64,000 bases of DNA, from the NCBI RefSeq assembly GCF_016909175.1, contig NZ_JAFBFI010000002.1, positions 1 to 64,000 of the forward strand, in the 5' to 3' direction. The notes under the pieces are model-generated. The model had not been told where the DNA came from and did no database searches. It was given only the letters and a program-made list of their open reading frames with translations. The DNA comes from Peribacillus deserti. GTDB taxonomy: Bacteria > Bacillota > Bacilli > Bacillales > DSM-1321. The first letter of the stretch is position 1. The number at the start of each line of letters is the position of its first letter. Below, piece by piece: positions 51,298 to 59,633 of this stretch. Made by a program: the position numbers and the translations under genes.

Positions 51298-52826
51298 TAC
51301 TCTAGCAGTTTCCTCGCTCCACCGCGAAGCCTTGTGCGGGATTCTATGTTTTCACGGCGTTTCGTGATTACATCTTCTTTAGGTGAGGTGCGCTTAATAA
51401 AGAAGGCCAGGATAAATGCAGCTGCTGACAGCCAGGCAGCTATCAGGAAGGCATCGTTTACTCCCATTACCGTTCCCTGGTTTACTGCTGCAGCCATCGC
51501 TTCTTTGTTTTCCGGCGAAATCTGCTGATGCCTTATAATTTCTTTGACATGCAGGGCCCCATTATTAGTCATGATCGATACGAAAAAGGCCATGCCCACT
51601 GCACCTGCAATCATTCTCAATGTGTTTACCATGGCTGTTCCATGTTTGTTTAAATTTAAGGATAACTCATTTAATCCTGCTGTAAAGATAGGCATAATCA
51701 ATAGAGACATCCCAAACATACGCGCCGTATAGATGGTTACTACGTAATTGAATGAAGTATCTGTATGCAGTCTGCTTAGACCATAGGTCGTAATAATGGT
51801 TATACCTAGACCTATAACAGCCAGCCATTTGGCGCCATACTTATCAAATAATCGGCCTGTAATCGGAGACATAATTCCCATTACGATGCCTCCGGGAAGC
51901 AGCAATAATCCGGACATTAAAGGAGAGAAACCCCGTACATTCTGCATATATATGGGCATTAAGATCATTCCTGAAAACATCGCCATGGTTACAATAATGT
52001 TAATGATCGTTGTTAAAGTAAAGATGGGGTAGCGAAAAATCCGAAATTCAAGGATAGGAGTTTCCACTATTAATTGCCGCCAAACAAATAGAGTTAAACT
52101 TATTCCGCTAATCGCAAATAGGAGAGCAACTTCTTTGCTGGCCCAGCCTCTAGTGCCTGCCTCAGTAAACGCATAAAGAATGCCTCCGAAGCCTATTGTT
52201 GATAAAATGACTCCGAGAATATCGAGCTTCGGCCTTCCGGTTTTTGTAACATTTTTTACTAAAAATATGGCCGCCATTAGATTGATGAATGCAAAAGGAA
52301 AGATAATGAAAAAGAGAACTCTCCAGGAATAAGTCTGTACGATCCAGCCCGCTAATGTGGGACCGACAGCAGGAGCAAAGTTTATGGCTATCCCGAATAT
52401 ACCCATCGCATATCCCCGCCGGTTTGGGGGAAACAAAGTGAATATCACATTGGTTATAAGCGGAAAGAGAATGCCTGCCCCGGCAGCCTGTACAACACGG
52501 CCTGCTAGAATAATTGAAAATGTTGGTGCAATGCCGCATATGAACGTCCCCGCAGTAAACAGCCCCATGGATGCAAGATAAAGCTGCCGGGTGGTATATC
52601 TGTTCATCAAGTAGGCGGTCACTGGAATAACGATTCCATTTACTAGCAGGAATATAGTGGTCAGCCAGTTTGCGGTTGCGGCAGATATGTGCATCTGATT
52701 CATGATTTGCGGCAGCGCTATATTAATCAGGGTCTGATTTAAAAAAGCCACTACTGCTCCGGCTATCATGACAGCAAAGATTGGCCCTATACGGATGGAT
52801 GAATCAATTGCTTCATTTTTATTCAT
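51297..52826 (-). CDS. MFS drug exporter, DHA2 (14-TM EmrB/QacA) family
   Basis: The 509-residue product has fourteen membrane segments. It has LNQTLINIALPQIM in helix 1, NWLTTIFLLVNGI in helix 2, GRVVQAAGAGILFPLITN (motif B) and GPTLAGWIVQTYSWR (motif C, specific to exporters). It probably expels lipophilic compounds using the proton gradient. ATG follows AGGTGGTG. A perfect palindrome upstream suggests control by a repressor not encoded beside it. Confidence 0.88.
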   Translation of the reverse strand: MNKNEAIDSSIRIGPIFAVMIAGAVVAFLNQTLINIALPQIMNQMHISAATANWLTTIFLLVNGIVIPVTAYLMNRYTTRQLYLASMGLFTAGTFICGIAPTFSIILAGRVVQAAGAGILFPLITNVIFTLFPPNRRGYAMGIFGIAINFAPAVGPTLAGWIVQTYSWRVLFFIIFPFAFINLMAAIFLVKNVTKTGRPKLDILGVILSTIGFGGILYAFTEAGTRGWASKEVALLFAISGISLTLFVWRQLIVETPILEFRIFRYPIFTLTTIINIIVTMAMFSGMILMPIYMQNVRGFSPLMSGLLLLPGGIVMGIMSPITGRLFDKYGAKWLAVIGLGITIITTYGLSRLHTDTSFNYVVTIYTARMFGMSLLIMPIFTAGLNELSLNLNKHGTAMVNTLRMIAGAVGMAFFVSIMTNNGALHVKEIIRHQQISPENKEAMAAAVNQGTVMGVNDAFLIAAWLSAAAFILAFFIKRTSPKEDVITKRRENIESRTRLRGGARKLLE

Positions 52827-53162
52827 AAAATTTTACACACCACCTATGAAAGAAATACGTATATACGAAGCACCAAAAGACCTGAACTATATAGTTCCCG
52901 AGCTATAGGTCTTTAATCCAGCCAGGGACAAATAGCTGCCATACTTTTCATACATAAAATAAAATGAGAGGAAATTAGTGGCTGGGAAAACGGAATGATC
53001 GCACCGGTAGAGGCAGTTATGAGTCCGGCACGACTTATTAAACCTGCAGAGAGAGTCAAACCCATGTATTAAGTACCTAATTCTACTTGCCCAACCTTTA
53101 TGGAAAACGTCTCCATTTTTTAATGCGTCTCATATGATAACGCAGAAAGGAGGAGTCTTTTT
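52827..53162. promoter_or_regulatory. Divergent upstream region with palindrome
   Basis: This 335-base region contains GAACTATATAGTTC (52884-52897), a perfect 14-bp palindrome 58 bases before the exporter start. On the minus strand AAAGACCT...AGGTCTTTT flanks it, so the same DNA could also fold as a leader hairpin. No gene is seen. Confidence 0.5.
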
Positions 53163-53705
53163 TTGCAGAGAGTAGTGATCTACAGGAATTATAGGGGGTA
53201 TGTGTCAAAACAGCTGGTGCAGAAATGGCTTCATATTATGACTCTAATTTCCGATAAACTTTTCATGACCGATAACGTGAAATGGTTGAAAATAGATAGT
53301 ATTAAAAAAGACGAATCACTTCCATTCACCTTTTTTAAAGAATCTGACGGGAATTTTATATTTCGGCTTGAATATCAAAGGTTAGAAAATCCTAGCCAGG
53401 ACTTAATAAATGCTATTGAATTTCTTTTCATTCAAGGCAATGTCCAGGGTGAAAAGCATGAAATTTGTGGAGATAACCGAACGATGATTGAGTTTGAAAG
53501 TAAACCTGATTTATTTCATACAAAAGAAGAGAAACAGGATTCTTTCTTGCTTTTATTGCAAAAAGAAACGATGCTGGGCAATCTTTCGCTTCTGCTTGAA
53601 AAGTTTCAAATAGCCAAAGATTGTGGCGATACATCAAGGACAGAGAAGTATCGGCGTCAGGTGATGCAGCAGATACAGGAACTCAACCAGTTTCCTTCAA
53701 GTTAA
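53163..53705 (+). CDS. Hypothetical protein
   Basis: A 180-residue soluble product with mixed helices and strands. The N-terminus (RVVIYRNYRGYVSKQLVQKWL) is basic, and the C-terminal 50 residues are a charged helix (NLSLLLEKFQIAKD, QVMQQIQELNQ). TTG at 53163 is used because AAAGGAGGAG lies 7 nt upstream. There is one cysteine-containing segment but no known motif. Family not recognised. Confidence 0.7.
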   Translation: MQRVVIYRNYRGYVSKQLVQKWLHIMTLISDKLFMTDNVKWLKIDSIKKDESLPFTFFKESDGNFIFRLEYQRLENPSQDLINAIEFLFIQGNVQGEKHEICGDNRTMIEFESKPDLFHTKEEKQDSFLLLLQKETMLGNLSLLLEKFQIAKDCGDTSRTEKYRRQVMQQIQELNQFPSS

Positions 53706-53821
53706 TGAGAGGAACTTTTTACGTTTAAAAATCAATTTGTCCTCCTCTTTTTAGACGAATAGAACAGAAATCCCTTTCATATATTGTACACGTAACAAAG
53801 TAACTTCTTGGAGGGATCGAG

Positions 53822-54175
53822 ATGAGTGCATCTGTGGCATCAAGTGAAAGATTAAGAACCTACTTAAGAGAATGTGCAGAAGCCTGTAACGCATGTGCAG
53901 AAGCCTGTGAGTATTGTTATAGAGAGTGTTTGCGCAGTGAAGATGTCAGGCGGGAAGCTTTGAGGCTTGTCAGGGATTGTGCAGATGTATGTAATCTAGT
54001 CCGTCAGCTTATAACCCGGGAAAGCGCTTATTCAAGAGTTCTATGCAGTGTGGCAGCTAACATATGTGATGCATCTGCCAGGGCTTGTGAGCAATATGAA
54101 GATGATTATTGCAGAAGATGTGCAGAAGCGTGCAGAAGATGTGCCGATGCCTGCCGGGAGCTTTGTATAAATTAA
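53822..54175 (+). CDS. Four-helix bundle copper-storage protein (Csp-like)
   Basis: The 117-residue product has 17 cysteines spaced along four helices, as in CAEACNACAEACEYC, and CRRCAEACRRCADAC near the end. This is the pattern of the DUF326/Csp3 group, whose bundles bind many Cu(I) ions; B. subtilis YhjQ is a member. No signal peptide, so it stores copper in the cytosol. ATG follows TTGGAGGG. A terminator lies 50 nt after the stop. Confidence 0.9.
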   Translation: MSASVASSERLRTYLRECAEACNACAEACEYCYRECLRSEDVRREALRLVRDCADVCNLVRQLITRESAYSRVLCSVAANICDASARACEQYEDDYCRRCAEACRRCADACRELCIN

Positions 54176-54225
54176 ATTAGAAATTAGGCATGTTACACGA
54201 ATGGATTAACAGAGCAAATATTTAT

Positions 54226-54259
54226 TAAGATCCTCTATTTCCAGGAGGATCTTTTTTAT
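54226..54259 (+). terminator. Terminator after Csp-like gene
   Basis: AAGATCCTC/GAGGATCTT stem with T-run. Confidence 0.88.
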
Positions 54260-54717
54260 CAATTCTTACACCGTGCCATTATATATACGGCGTTGTTAAC
54301 TCCCTCATAAAAAAGAATCTGCTTACACATTGCGTAACATTTAATTTATCCTTCCTAATTAGTTACCCCAAAAAGTCCAGTAAGGCTCTCTTATATGAAC
54401 GTATATACAAAATCCACAAAAGAGATGGCTTACTACTCTATTAAACTCCCCATTATTTGTCTCTTATTAATTAGTCCTGAGGGTTAATAGACGTACATTA
54501 TAAGAAATTGCTTTCTGCCAGGCCATTTTTCTTTGAAATTTCTCAAAAGGCTGCAGTCAGGCTCCTTTTATCCTTTCTGCTAAGAATACACTTTTGGTTT
54601 TTTTACCAAGGAAGGGCTTGAGCACATGGCACCCATTTCTGCCGGGCGAATATACTTTTTAGTGTAATACAGTTGATATGACTGTAGCTCTCAGTAACGC
54701 AGAAGGAGAGGGAGCAG
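54260..54717. other. Intergenic region, nothing seen
   Basis: About 460 bases without gene or clear hairpin, upstream of the sulfolactate operon. A sporulation promoter may lie here but none was clear. Confidence 0.4.
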
Positions 54718-55413
54718 GTGGGAATTCATATATTTCAGGGTCACGAACCTTCACTGAAATCTTCATATATCAATGTGGTGATTGATGTGATACGGGCTTT
54801 TACGGTAACACATCATGCTTTTATACAAGGAGCTGCAGGAATCCTGCTCGCAGGCAGTGAGGAGGAAGCCTTTAGGCTGAAACAGAAAAATCCTGATTTT
54901 CTTCTCGCTGGGGAGGCAGGGGGTCTTCCTATTGCAGGATTCGATTTAGACAATTCACCTGCCAATGTGTTCAATTTCGATTTGAAGAACAAATTTTTAA
55001 TTCAGAAGACCACAAACGGAGTTACAGCAACATTGAACTCATTGGATGCCCAGTATGTGTTTGTAACTGGTTTTTCAAATGCAAAAACCACTGCAGAGTT
55101 TATAAAAAACAAGCTGATGGATCCTAATTCCGATCAATTGGTTAATATAATTGCTTCCCATCCAGAGGGAGACGATGATCTCGCATGTGCGGAATATATA
55201 GCAGGCATTTTGCAAGGCCAGTGTTCCTGTTCTGCGGAGGAGGCTGCTGAAAGAATCAAACATTCGCATGCTGCTCAAAAGTTTTTCGACGAAAGCAATC
55301 CCCAGTTTAATAAAGAGGATATGGGTTTTTGTATGAAAGAACTGGCAGAAGGCTTTGTTATGAAAGTCAATTATAATGACAGAATACCGATGATTGAGAG
55401 GGTAAACGTGTGA
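54718..55413 (+). CDS. comB: 2-phosphosulfolactate phosphatase, ComB family
   Basis: The 231-residue product has VVIDVIRAFTV near the N-terminus and AGEAGGLPIAGFDLDNSP, KTTNGVTA, and DDDLACAEYIAG later, which match the Mg2+-dependent ComB fold (YitC in Bacillus). It removes phosphate from phosphosulfolactate to give sulfolactate, a major spore solute in Bacillus. GTG start at 54718 follows GGAGAGGGAG. Its stop overlaps the next start (GTGA), so the two are translationally coupled. Confidence 0.9.
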   Translation: MGIHIFQGHEPSLKSSYINVVIDVIRAFTVTHHAFIQGAAGILLAGSEEEAFRLKQKNPDFLLAGEAGGLPIAGFDLDNSPANVFNFDLKNKFLIQKTTNGVTATLNSLDAQYVFVTGFSNAKTTAEFIKNKLMDPNSDQLVNIIASHPEGDDDLACAEYIAGILQGQCSCSAEEAAERIKHSHAAQKFFDESNPQFNKEDMGFCMKELAEGFVMKVNYNDRIPMIERVNV

Positions 55414-56189
55414 ATATCGAAGGACTTCATTTGCCTGAAAGGACATGCAAACCAAGGAAGCATGGAATCACAATATTAATCGATAACGGCGTGCCGGAAA
55501 ATTTATTTAAGGATACCATTGCTAGTGCGGGCAAGTATATAGATTTCGTCAAGTTCGGCTGGGGTACCTCAATCATCACGTCGCGGCTTGAACAAAAAAT
55601 TAGTTTCCTTCAAGAACATAAGGTGGATTCTTTCTTCGGAGGAACTTTGTTTGAAAAATTTTTAAGCCAGAAAAAGGTAGATGAGTTTCACCATTTATGC
55701 ACCCGCTATGGGTCAGCTTTTATAGAGATATCAAATGGTACTTTAAATATTTCCAATAGAGAAAAATCGAGATTTATTAAAGAATTCTCAAATAATTTTA
55801 TTGTGTTCAGTGAAGTTGGCCACAAAGATTCCGTCATTTCAGGATTTCAAGATTCCGACGAATGGGTGGAATATATTCAGGAAGACCTGGAAGCCGGAGC
55901 TTATAAGGTAATCACAGAGGCCCGGGAGAGCGGTACTAGTGGATTATGCGATGATAAAGGGGAAATGCGCCTTGATATTGTAGACAGGATCTTACAGTCA
56001 AGGATTAATATAGAGAAGATAATTTTTGAGGCTCCCAATAAAAAACTGCAAACATCATTTATTAAACTTGCAGGCCCTAATGTAAATCTGGCTAACATCC
56101 CATTCACCGATCCTATTTCCTTAGAAACTCTCCGCTTGGGACTACGATCTGACACTTTTTATACCTTTCAAGAGGGGGAAATAGAATGA
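55410..56189 (+). CDS. comA: Phosphosulfolactate synthase, ComA family
   Basis: The 259-residue product is a TIM-barrel ComA-type enzyme (YitD in Bacillus). Family features include TILIDNGVP, VKFGWGTS, FFGGTLFEKF, VFSEVGHKD and ITEARESG. It adds sulfite to phosphoenolpyruvate to form phosphosulfolactate, the substrate of ComB. GTG start overlaps comB by 4 nt, and its stop overlaps the next gene by 4 nt (ATGA). The gene name here is the archaeal coenzyme M name, not competence ComA. Confidence 0.9.
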   Translation: MNIEGLHLPERTCKPRKHGITILIDNGVPENLFKDTIASAGKYIDFVKFGWGTSIITSRLEQKISFLQEHKVDSFFGGTLFEKFLSQKKVDEFHHLCTRYGSAFIEISNGTLNISNREKSRFIKEFSNNFIVFSEVGHKDSVISGFQDSDEWVEYIQEDLEAGAYKVITEARESGTSGLCDDKGEMRLDIVDRILQSRINIEKIIFEAPNKKLQTSFIKLAGPNVNLANIPFTDPISLETLRLGLRSDTFYTFQEGEIE

Positions 56190-56584
56190 GAGATACTAAT
56201 AAAGTTTTTCATCTGGCGATTCCCTGCAAGGACCTGGATGAAACCGTTGATTTTTATGAAAAATTGGGCTGTACGCTGGCAAGAAGATATGACGACCGAG
56301 TAACATTTAACTTTTTTGGTGACCAGGTGGTATGCCACTTAAATCCAGAAAGTGTAGATGTGAGGCCTAAAATGTATCCCCGACATTATGGAATTACATT
56401 TACCGATAAAAAAGAATTCGATCAAGCCCTTCATTTTGCAGAGGAGCAGAAGCTGCCCTTTTTCCAGGAGCTGATGGTCAGGTTTAAGGGAAAGAAAGAA
56501 GAACATATCACATTTTTCCTGGTCGATCCGGCTAATAATTTACTGGAGTTTAAATATTATCACGATATTGAAATGGTATATTGA
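56186..56584 (+). CDS. VOC (glyoxalase-like) family protein
   Basis: The 132-residue product has the paired beta-alpha-beta layout of VOC proteins: FHLAIPCKDLDETVDFYEKLG at the start, HYGITF in the middle, and FFLVDPANNLLEFKYY at the end. The first-His, second-His and Glu positions are compatible with a metal site. It overlaps comA by ATGA, so it is tied to the sulfolactate operon. Its role there is unknown; a step or protection reaction is possible. Confidence 0.82.
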   Translation: MRDTNKVFHLAIPCKDLDETVDFYEKLGCTLARRYDDRVTFNFFGDQVVCHLNPESVDVRPKMYPRHYGITFTDKKEFDQALHFAEEQKLPFFQELMVRFKGKKEEHITFFLVDPANNLLEFKYYHDIEMVY

Positions 56585-56595
56585 CTATATCTTAT

Positions 56596-56628
56596 AAAGC
56601 CATTCCTGTTAAAAAGGATGGCTTTTTA
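56596..56628 (+). terminator. Terminator of sulfolactate operon
   Basis: AAAGCCATTCCT/AGGATGGCTTT stem with T5. Confidence 0.85.
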
Positions 56629-56712
56629 CTTGCAAGGATTAGGAGTAATTATTTTTATTTTTGCTAAAAGAGGTGGATAATAAGACTAACAACAAATAGA
56701 GGTGACCAATAG

Positions 56713-57021
56713 ATGAAGTGTAAAATCAATAGAAATGCTGCTAAAGTGATTAAAAAGATGCTTAATGAAGAAGAGGCAGCTGCCGGAAAAATGATCCGGG
56801 TCATTGTAACTGAAAAACATGGCGACCATGCCCACTATGCCTTAACATTTGATACACCAACAGAAAATGATGTGATTGTAAAAACAGACAAAGAAATCGA
56901 TGTTCTTCTTGATAAAAGAGATGATTTCTTAGATGGAGTCTGGATTCAATTCTTTTATGTTCCTAAAGAAGAATTTGTTATTACAAACCCATCTAAAGGC
57001 AGTCATTCTCATCACCATTAA
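56713..57021 (+). CDS. HesB/IscA-like protein with His-rich tail
   Basis: The 102-residue product has the beta-rich fold pattern of the Fe-S biosynthesis (HesB/IscA) family: NRNAAKVIKKML at the start, MIRVIVTEKHGDHAHYALTF in the middle and WIQFFYVPKEEFVIT near the end. The usual three cysteines are absent; instead there are GDHAH and a C-terminal SHSHHH. It may bind metal through histidines rather than assemble clusters; this is inference. ATG follows AGAGGTG. Its own terminator follows. Confidence 0.7.
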   Translation: MKCKINRNAAKVIKKMLNEEEAAAGKMIRVIVTEKHGDHAHYALTFDTPTENDVIVKTDKEIDVLLDKRDDFLDGVWIQFFYVPKEEFVITNPSKGSHSHHH

Positions 57022-57039
57022 TTTCACCGTGCACAACTC

Positions 57040-57066
57040 AGCCAGGGACAAGTTCCCTGGCTTTTG
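57040..57066 (+). terminator. Intrinsic terminator
   Basis: AGCCAGGGA/TCCCTGGCT stem with TTTT-G-TTT tail. Confidence 0.85.
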
Positions 57067-57234
57067 TTTGTCTTTTATAATAAAATGGCCCGTCGATTGA
57101 CACATACGGCTCCTTTTTGAAGCTAGCAATATGACATTTGATACATTCATTTTGAGGATATGACGCTTAAAAAATGATTTTCGATGCGGTAAAATAAGTA
57201 AAACTACTAATATATTCACCTGGCATTTTGACCC

Positions 57235-57317
57235 TTACATAGTAAAAATTTACGCCTTCGGCTGAAGCTTTTTCTATAGTATACTTTTTGTTACTATGTA
57301 ACTAAAAAGTGTGTACT
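57235..57317. promoter_or_regulatory. Nested inverted repeats upstream of the nitrilase gene
   Basis: TTACATAGTAA (57235-57245) and its reverse complement TTACTATGTAA (57291-57301) are 45 nt apart. The second is at the centre of a longer interrupted palindrome, AGTATACTTTTTG...AAAAAGTGTGTACT (57278-57317). They lie 70-150 bases before the nitrilase start and look like regulator sites or a DNA/RNA cruciform. Confidence 0.5.
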
Positions 57318-57387
57318 TGTCAATCATCTGAAATTATCTAATAATATCGTTATTGCTTACGGACAAGAAATAAAGTGGGGTGTTTCT

Positions 57388-58266
57388 ATGCAGTTAAGGG
57401 TTTCCGCAGTACAATATCAACTTCATACTATAAATTCCTTCGAAGAATTCGAAAACCAGGTTGAACATTATGTAAAAACGGCAGCGGAATCTGATGCCGA
57501 ATTTGTACTTTTCCCCGAATTTTTTACAACTCAGCTCATGTCAATTGACAATGAATATGGGGAAGCCTTAACAATTGACCACCTCCCAGACTTTACTGAT
57601 CAATATCGTGCGTTATTTATCAGGCTTGCGATGCAGACAAACATGCATATTATTGGAGGGACCCATGTAATACGCAGGGAGGGGCGTCTCTATAATGTCG
57701 CTCATTTATTCTATCCTGATGGCAGAGTAGCAGAGCAGGCAAAACTTCATATTACCCCGACCGAAATAAATGAATGGAACATGTCTGCTGGCGAGAGTCT
57801 CGAAGTCTTTGAAACAGAAAAGGGCACGATTGCCATGCTTACCTGTTATGATATCGAATTTCCTGAAATCGTGAGAATGGCAAAAGCCAAAGGTGCCGAT
57901 GTAATATTCTGTCCATCCTGCACCGACGACCGCCACGGTTTTCATCGTGTCAGGTATACAAGCCATGCGCGTGCAATAGAAAATCAAGTATATGTAGTCA
58001 CTACCGGTACGGTCGGCTTACTTCCAAAAGTTGATTTTATGCGGGCTAATTTTGGCCAGGCGGCTGTCATCACACCGAATGATATATCTTTTCCTCCCAG
58101 CGGTTTAGCAGCTGAAGGTGAAATTAATCAAGACATGATTATCACAGCTGATCTTAACCTGGAGCTTCTGTACAAAGTGAGAGAAAGCGGGTCTGTTACA
58201 ACCTGGCGGGACCGGAGAACGGATCTTTATGGAGATTGGGAAGCAAAAGCCAAAGTGCTTGTCTAA
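57388..58266 (+). CDS. Carbon-nitrogen hydrolase (nitrilase superfamily)
   Basis: The 292-residue product has the nitrilase triad: Glu44 in FPEFF, Lys119 in AKLHITPTE and Cys153 in LTCYDIEFPE. The C-terminal RYTSHARAIENQVYVV block is typical. It hydrolyses an amide or nitrile; the substrate is unknown. ATG follows TGGGGTG. The GNAT gene starts 10 nt after its stop. B. subtilis YhcX fuses such a hydrolase with a GNAT domain as I recall, so the two proteins may cooperate. Confidence 0.88.
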   Translation: MQLRVSAVQYQLHTINSFEEFENQVEHYVKTAAESDAEFVLFPEFFTTQLMSIDNEYGEALTIDHLPDFTDQYRALFIRLAMQTNMHIIGGTHVIRREGRLYNVAHLFYPDGRVAEQAKLHITPTEINEWNMSAGESLEVFETEKGTIAMLTCYDIEFPEIVRMAKAKGADVIFCPSCTDDRHGFHRVRYTSHARAIENQVYVVTTGTVGLLPKVDFMRANFGQAAVITPNDISFPPSGLAAEGEINQDMIITADLNLELLYKVRESGSVTTWRDRRTDLYGDWEAKAKVLV

Positions 58267-58276
58267 GGGGGCAGCT

Positions 58277-58945
58277 ATGTATCACAAGGAATTCTTCGTG
58301 TTCGATGGTGATAAGCCTATGAAGGCAATAATCCGAAATTACACAGAAAGTGATTTTTCCAGCTTAATAGAGATTCAGCGGGAATGTTTTCCGCTTCCAT
58401 TTCCTCCAGATTTATTATGGAATACGGAGCAGCTTTCCAATCATATTACTCATTTTCTGGACGGTGCCCTATGTATAGAGATCGAAGGTACATTAGCAGG
58501 TTCTATGACAGGATTGCTTATAGACCTTGAAAATGATGATAGAGATCATACATGGGCAGAAATAACAGATAACGGGTATATCAGGACCCATAATCCTAAA
58601 GGAAATACCCTATATGTGGTAGATATCAGTGTCCGGCCTCCATATAGAAAATTAGGCATTGGAAAATGGCTGATGCTGTCGATGTATGATGTAGTTATTC
58701 AGCATGGTCTCACTAGGCTCCTGGGAGGCGGAAGAATGCCAGGATATCATAAAAAAGCAGAAGAAATGTCACCTCAAGCCTATCTAGAGGCTGTAATAAA
58801 AGGTAAGCTGAAGGACCCTGTTATCACCTTCCTTCTTCGCTGCGGCAGGACACCTGTGAGAGTAGCAGCAAATTATTTAGATGATGTGGAATCTTGTCAT
58901 TACGGTGCTCTAATGGAATGGAGAAACCCATTTAAATTACTTTAG
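58277..58945 (+). CDS. GNAT-family N-acetyltransferase, nitrilase partner
   Basis: The 222-residue product has the GNAT fold: IIRNYTESDFSSLIEIQ at the start, VDISVRPPYRKLGIGKWLML as the acetyl-CoA loop, and GGRMPGYHKKAEEM, seen in GNAT domains associated with nitrilases, followed by DPVITFLLRCG. ATG at 58277 follows AAGGGGGC; the longer frame from 58229 lies inside the hydrolase gene. It is in one operon with the hydrolase. Substrate unknown. Confidence 0.85.
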   Translation: MYHKEFFVFDGDKPMKAIIRNYTESDFSSLIEIQRECFPLPFPPDLLWNTEQLSNHITHFLDGALCIEIEGTLAGSMTGLLIDLENDDRDHTWAEITDNGYIRTHNPKGNTLYVVDISVRPPYRKLGIGKWLMLSMYDVVIQHGLTRLLGGGRMPGYHKKAEEMSPQAYLEAVIKGKLKDPVITFLLRCGRTPVRVAANYLDDVESCHYGALMEWRNPFKLL

Positions 58946-59104
58946 TATTACGCCGTGCTTTCAAATAAATCTCCCTTATAGCTCGATATGATTGCTGCTT
59001 TGAAAGTGGTAACAAAATATCTTTATTTCCCTTTTAATAATATGCTATTTCTATAAGATTGTTGCTTTTAACTGGTATTGTGATACCAAAATGGTTGATA
59101 AAGA
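58946..59104. other. Intergenic region
   Basis: No gene and no clear terminator before the repeat. Confidence 0.4.
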
Positions 59105-59403
59105 GTTGATCTTCGCTGCAGGTGCGAGACTCCTGCGGGAGAAGCTGGTATTGTCCAGCTCCGGACTGACACCTTCGGTCATAAGCCAATCCGCCATCAA
59201 AAGGCAAAAAGCGCCTTTCGCTGCCGCTTGTCTTATGCCTGTCAGGTGTCTGCTTTTCTAGTGTGATCCTACTTCAATTAAGTTAGTTCGTGAAAAGCAC
59301 CGTCCTCCGCTTTTCTATCAGGTGAGACCCCACAGTCGCTTAAGCGACGAGGAGGCTTACCGCCCGCCCCGCGGAAAGCGAGCATCCTTTCGCTGCAATC
59401 AAC
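59105..59403. repeat. Composite repeat: copy 4 split by a second repeat element
   Basis: The outer part starts GTTGATCTTCGCTGCAGGTG and ends CGGAAAGCG...GCAATCAAC, so it is the same family as copies 1 to 3. At about 59149-59318 it is interrupted by about 170 bp beginning TTGTCCAGCTCCGGACTG and containing GGCAAAAAGCGCC and TGTCTTATGCCTGTCAGG, which resembles a second dispersed Bacillus repeat. The outer copy resumes at TCAGGTGAGACCCCAC. Confidence 0.75.
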
Positions 59404-59462
59404 AATTCAATTTGTTTGGATGATAGCAACAAAATTTACGAAAACAGCCTAATAATATGAAA

Positions 59463-59494
59463 CCAAACCTTCTGTCAATAGATAGAAGGTTTTA
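59463..59494 (+). terminator. Hairpin terminator
   Basis: AAACCTTCT/AGAAGGTTT stem, T-rich on the right. No gene lies directly upstream on the plus strand other than the GNAT gene 520 nt away. Confidence 0.7.
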
Positions 59495-59633
59495 GTTTGC
59501 TTCGTTGAGTTAAAAAAACCACAGCACTGGCTCTTATCAAGACAAAGCAGCTGGTGGATTGGAGAAAGGTGTAAATAGCAGCAGAAAAAGTGTAGAATAA
59601 GCACAAACACTAGCAGGAATGAAGGTGAAAAAA

